This document shows, in pieces, positions 61,326-64,000 of a DNA stretch of 64,000 nt. A model generated the notes under the pieces. That model saw only the letters and a program-made list of their open reading frames with translations. It was not told the DNA's origin and ran no database searches. The translations under genes and the position numbers were made by a program. Where the stretch lies: positions 295,766 through 359,765 of the forward strand of contig NZ_FNDJ01000001.1 of NCBI RefSeq assembly GCF_900099965.1, given 5' to 3'. How positions within the stretch are numbered: position 1 is the stretch's first letter; the number at the start of each line of letters is the position of its first letter. Origin of the DNA: Nonomuraea jiangxiensis. GTDB lineage: Bacteria > Actinomycetota > Actinomycetes > Streptosporangiales > Streptosporangiaceae.

Positions 61326-61344
61326 ATCATGGAGAGCATCATTA
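61326..61344. promoter_or_regulatory. operator-like motif upstream of the ROK gene
   Basis: TATCATGGAGAGCATCATTA holds CATCATTA (61337-61344), preceded by ATGGAG (61329-61334). The same octamer CATCATTA occurs at 62541-62548 before the binding-protein gene, where the reverse strand reads TGATGGAGTCCA. The site lies between the divergent Gfo/Idh and ROK genes, so one repressor could act on three promoters. Confidence 0.5.
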
Positions 61345-61378
61345 TTCGGGCTTGGCGGGCGGACAGCAAGGGGGGCCG

Positions 61379-62506
61379 ATGGCGGACGAAGTGAGCGGCG
61401 GAGATCTGTCGCGCCTCAGGCAGCTCAACGCGCAGGCCGTGATCAGGGCTCTGCAGGGGCAGCCGTCGCTCACGCTCACCGAAGTGGCCAGGAGCACCGG
61501 GTTGTCCCGCGCCTCCACCGAGGACGTCGTGCGCGAGCTGCTGCAGAAGGGCTGGGTGGCCGAGGCGGGCGCCACCGCGGGCGGGGTGGGGCGCCCGGCC
61601 AGGCGCTACCGCTTCCGCGCGGAGGCGGGCCGGGTGCTCGGCATCGACATCGGCGGGCACAAGATCCGCGCGGTCCTCGCCGACCTGGACGGCAACGTGA
61701 CCGACAGCGCCTGGGTGCCCGTCACGCCCGAGCTGGGCCGGGCCGAGCGGCTGGCGGCGGTGGACGAGGCCGCGGCCCAGTGCCTGGAGCAGGCCGGGCT
61801 GACCGGCGCCGACGTGTGGGCCTCCGGCGTCGGCACGACCGGGCTGGTGGACGGCTCCGGCCGGGTGATGCTGTCCGAGGCGCTGCCCGAGTGGACCGGC
61901 GTCGACCTGGCCGCCCACGTGCGCCGGCTGGCCCCGGCCCCGGTGCTGGTCGAGAACGACAGCAAGCTCGCCGCCCTGGCCGAGTGCTGGCGCGGCGTGG
62001 CCCGCTATGCCAAGGACATGGTGTTCCTGCTGGCCGGGCTGCGGACCGGCGCCGGCCTGGTGATCGACGGCAAGCTGCACCGGGGCTTCGCCAACGCCTC
62101 CGGCGAGATCGGCGCGCTGCCCGTGCTCGGCTGGATCCGCGCCCAGGAGCATCTGCAGGCCGCCAGCGGCGAGGCGGGCGACGTGTTCGCCGCCGCGCGG
62201 GCCGGCGACAAGGCCGCCGCCGCGGCCGTACGCCGCTACGTCAAGGACCTGGCGCTCGGCGCGTCCGCGCTGGTGCTGGCGCTCGACCCGCAGATGGTGG
62301 TGGTCGGCGGCGGCTTCTCCCGCTCGGCCGACGTGCTCATCGAGCCGCTCAGGCGCGAGCTGGACCGCTGGTGCATCCGCACTCCTGAGGTGCGCATGTC
62401 CGCGCTCGGAGACGAGGCCGTGGTGCTCGGCTCCGTACGCCTGGCCCTCGACGACGTCGAGAGCCGGGTGCTCGACGGCCGTACGGCGCTCGTGAGCCAT
62501 CTGTAA
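61379..62506 (+). CDS. ROK-family transcriptional repressor
   Basis: The 375-residue repressor has an N-terminal winged HTH (about 14-65: ARSTGLSRASTEDVVRELLQKG) and a ROK sugar-kinase-like domain with the GIDIGGHKIRAVLADLDG phosphate loop and AGLRTGAGLVIDGK. The zinc motif usual in ROK proteins (C-x-C-G-x2-G-C) is absent and replaced by PVLGWIRAQEHLQ. ATG 61379 follows AAGGGGGG. It lies beside a sugar ABC transporter and a Gfo/Idh dehydrogenase, so it most likely represses them until a sugar binds. Confidence 0.9.
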   Translation: MADEVSGGDLSRLRQLNAQAVIRALQGQPSLTLTEVARSTGLSRASTEDVVRELLQKGWVAEAGATAGGVGRPARRYRFRAEAGRVLGIDIGGHKIRAVLADLDGNVTDSAWVPVTPELGRAERLAAVDEAAAQCLEQAGLTGADVWASGVGTTGLVDGSGRVMLSEALPEWTGVDLAAHVRRLAPAPVLVENDSKLAALAECWRGVARYAKDMVFLLAGLRTGAGLVIDGKLHRGFANASGEIGALPVLGWIRAQEHLQAASGEAGDVFAAARAGDKAAAAAVRRYVKDLALGASALVLALDPQMVVVGGGFSRSADVLIEPLRRELDRWCIRTPEVRMSALGDEAVVLGSVRLALDDVESRVLDGRTALVSHL

Positions 62507-62533
62507 CACATCGACTCTTGAAGAAAATTTCAC

Positions 62534-62548
62534 TGGACTCCATCATTA
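62534..62548. promoter_or_regulatory. operator-like motif before the sugar-binding protein gene
   Basis: TGGACTCCATCATTA shares CATCATTA and, on the reverse strand, TGATGGAG with the site at 61326-61344. It lies 28 bases before ATG 62577 and close to a possible -35 (CTTGAAG, 62517-62523), a good repressor position. Confidence 0.5.
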
Positions 62549-62576
62549 CTCCCACATCTAGGAGAGGACATGGGAG

Positions 62577-63830
62577 ATGTGGAAGTCGGCACGGCGCGGT
62601 GCCGCGCTCCTCTGCGCGGCACTGCTCGCCTCCGCCTGCGCCGGCGGTGAGCAGGCCAGTACGGGAGCGCAGTCACAGGGCAAGGTGACGCTGTCCTACG
62701 GCGTCTGGGACGCCACCCAGCAGGAGGCCATGCAGGAGCTCGCCGCGGAGTTCACCAAGACGCACCCGAACGTCACCGTCGATGTCCAGCTCACGCCCTG
62801 GCTCGACTACTGGACCAAGCTCAAGGCCGCGGTGACCGGCGGCGCGGCGCCCGACGTCTTCTGGATGAACGGCCCCAACTTCCAGCTCTACGCCTCCAAC
62901 GGCGTCATCGCCCCCATCGAGGAGCAGCTCGACACGTCGGTCTACCCCAAGCAGCTGGTCGACCTCTACACCTACGACGGCAAGCTGTACGGCCTGCCGA
63001 AGGACATGGACACCGTCGCCGTCTGGTACAACAAGAAGCTCTTCGACGACGCGAAGGTGAAATATCCGGCCGACGACTGGACCTGGGCCGACTTCCAGGA
63101 GGCCACCGCCAAGCTCACCGACGCCAAGAAGGGCGTCTACGGCATCGGCGCGACGCTGACGAGTTTCCAGGAATACCAGTACAACACCATCTACCAGGCC
63201 GGCGGCTACGTGATCTCGCCCGACGGCAAGAAGTCCGGCTACGACGACCCCAAGACGATCACGGGCCTGAAGTTCTGGACCGACCTGATCGCAGCCAAGC
63301 AGTCGCCCGACCTGAAGACGATGACCGACACCGCCACGCTCCAGCTCTTCGAGGCCGGCAAGCTGGCGATGTACTGGGGCGGCTCGTGGGACGTGGCCGA
63401 GTTCAGCAAGAACGACTACACCAAGGACAAGGTCGACGTGGCCCCGCTGCCCAAGGGCGAGAAGCAGGCCACGATCATCCACGGTCTGGCCAACGTCGTC
63501 TCCGCCAAGACCGAGCACCCGGCCGAGGCGCTGGAGTTCGTCAAGTTCCTCGGCTCCAAGCCGGCCGCGGACATCCTCGGCAAGAAGGGCATCATGCCGG
63601 CCTACAACGGCACGCAGAGCGCCTGGGTGGCCGCCCATCCCGAGTGGAAGCTGCAGACCTTCCTGGACGCGGTGTCGTACGCGGTGCCGTACCCCATCTC
63701 CAAGAACACCGCCGCCTGGCAGGAGGCCGAGCTGACCCACCTGACCAAGGCGTGGACGGGCGAGCTGCCGGTCGAGCAGGCGGCCACGAACCTGGCGGCC
63801 CAGATGAACGAGTTGCTGGCCAAGGAGTGA
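62577..63830 (+). CDS. sugar ABC transporter substrate-binding lipoprotein
   Basis: The 417-residue family 1 extracellular binding protein has a lipoprotein signal (LLASACAGG, Cys at about 21) and the SBP_bac_1 fold. ATG 62577 follows GGAGAGGA. Features such as the GAAPDVFWMNGPNFQLY and GLPKDMDTVAVWYNKKLF segments are typical of the CUT1 group for oligosaccharides or glycerol-type sugars. The permease gene begins 2 bases downstream. It is probably controlled by the adjacent ROK repressor. Confidence 0.92.
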   Translation: MWKSARRGAALLCAALLASACAGGEQASTGAQSQGKVTLSYGVWDATQQEAMQELAAEFTKTHPNVTVDVQLTPWLDYWTKLKAAVTGGAAPDVFWMNGPNFQLYASNGVIAPIEEQLDTSVYPKQLVDLYTYDGKLYGLPKDMDTVAVWYNKKLFDDAKVKYPADDWTWADFQEATAKLTDAKKGVYGIGATLTSFQEYQYNTIYQAGGYVISPDGKKSGYDDPKTITGLKFWTDLIAAKQSPDLKTMTDTATLQLFEAGKLAMYWGGSWDVAEFSKNDYTKDKVDVAPLPKGEKQATIIHGLANVVSAKTEHPAEALEFVKFLGSKPAADILGKKGIMPAYNGTQSAWVAAHPEWKLQTFLDAVSYAVPYPISKNTAAWQEAELTHLTKAWTGELPVEQAATNLAAQMNELLAKE

Positions 63831-63831
63831 C

Positions 63832-64000
63832 GTGACGACTCCGCTCACCGGCACCGCCGAATCGCGGCCCGCCGCGGCGGCTCACCAGGCGCGCCGGCGC
63901 AGACCCCGGAGCGAGATCCTGTGGGGGTACGCGTTCATCGCCCCCACCGGGCTCGGCCTGGTGATCTTCTACCTGTGGCCGGTGCTGCAGACCGCCTACT
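63832..64000 (+). CDS. sugar ABC transporter permease, 5' end
   Basis: GTG 63832, two bases after the binding-protein stop with AAGGAG at its end, starts a frame reading V-T-T-P-L-T-G-T-A-E then an Arg-rich segment and the first membrane helix (YAFIAPTGLGLVIFYLWPVL). This is the typical N-terminus of a MalF-type CUT1 permease. It runs off the right edge of the window after 56 codons. Confidence 0.88.
   Translation, partial: MTTPLTGTAESRPAAAAHQARRRRPRSEILWGYAFIAPTGLGLVIFYLWPVLQTAY

Noticed and set aside
1..64000. Prophage, insertion sequence or CRISPR array
   Set aside because: No transposase, integrase, phage structural gene, terminal repeats or spaced direct repeats were seen.

Overview
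The window is high-GC DNA with many GTG and TTG starts, ATGA and GTGA gene overlaps, secreted plant-polysaccharide enzymes, SARP and LAL regulators, a caspase-STAND-WD40 protein and a LivKHMGF transporter. This points to a filamentous soil actinomycete, most like Streptosporangiaceae (Nonomuraea and relatives). The genus is an inference from gene style, not from a marker gene. No rRNA, tRNA, CRISPR array, prophage or insertion sequence was seen.

Layout. 1-2.3 kb: the edge of a minus-strand gene and an OtrA/TetM-type ribosomal protection GTPase with an overlapping leader ORF. 2.4-15.3 kb: a plant cell-wall degradation island (GH43 arabinosidase-like enzyme, an MGH1-like (alpha/alpha)6 hydrolase with a deleted C-terminal module, a pectin methylesterase-pectate lyase fusion, and a multi-modular GH10 xylanase) with LacI-like and other palindromic operators. 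Two regulator-type proteins without DNA-binding domains lie inside it. 15.3-17.9 kb: a MarR/GbsR - methyltransferase - cytochrome P450 operon with a perfect 12-bp palindrome. 17.9-24.7 kb: a 1497-residue caspase-STAND-TM-WD40 protein, a secreted C39-type peptidase and a zinc-type adenylate kinase.

24.7-33.4 kb is the most unusual region. A 65-residue peptide gene with ten cysteines sits between two AfsR/SARP regulators and a four-gene operon: MauD-like thioredoxin, type-I ABC exporter, signal-peptidase-like S26 protease and MauE-like redox membrane protein. No methylamine dehydrogenase gene is present. The set looks like a dedicated production, cleavage, oxidative-folding and export unit for a disulfide-rich or otherwise modified peptide.

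33.6-39.8 kb: a trpB-trpA-gntR operon with twin operator repeats, then small genes including two broken by single-base expansions of G runs (an isoaspartyl-methyltransferase-like gene and a small conserved actinobacterial gene). 39.8-45 kb: a fused indolepyruvate ferredoxin oxidoreductase with an acyl-CoA dehydrogenase, divergent from an Lrp regulator. 45-51.2 kb: an LPVTG surface protein, a methyltransferase, a polyester hydrolase/cutinase and a LAL regulator. 51.2-60 kb: a branched-chain/aromatic-type ABC transporter (livKGFHM order) divergent from PaaX, an acyl-CoA ligase, an amidohydrolase/decarboxylase and a MetE-like enzyme, which looks like a catabolic unit for an unidentified carboxylic acid. 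60-64 kb: a Gfo/Idh/MocA dehydrogenase, a ROK repressor and the start of a sugar ABC transporter, linked by a shared operator-like motif.
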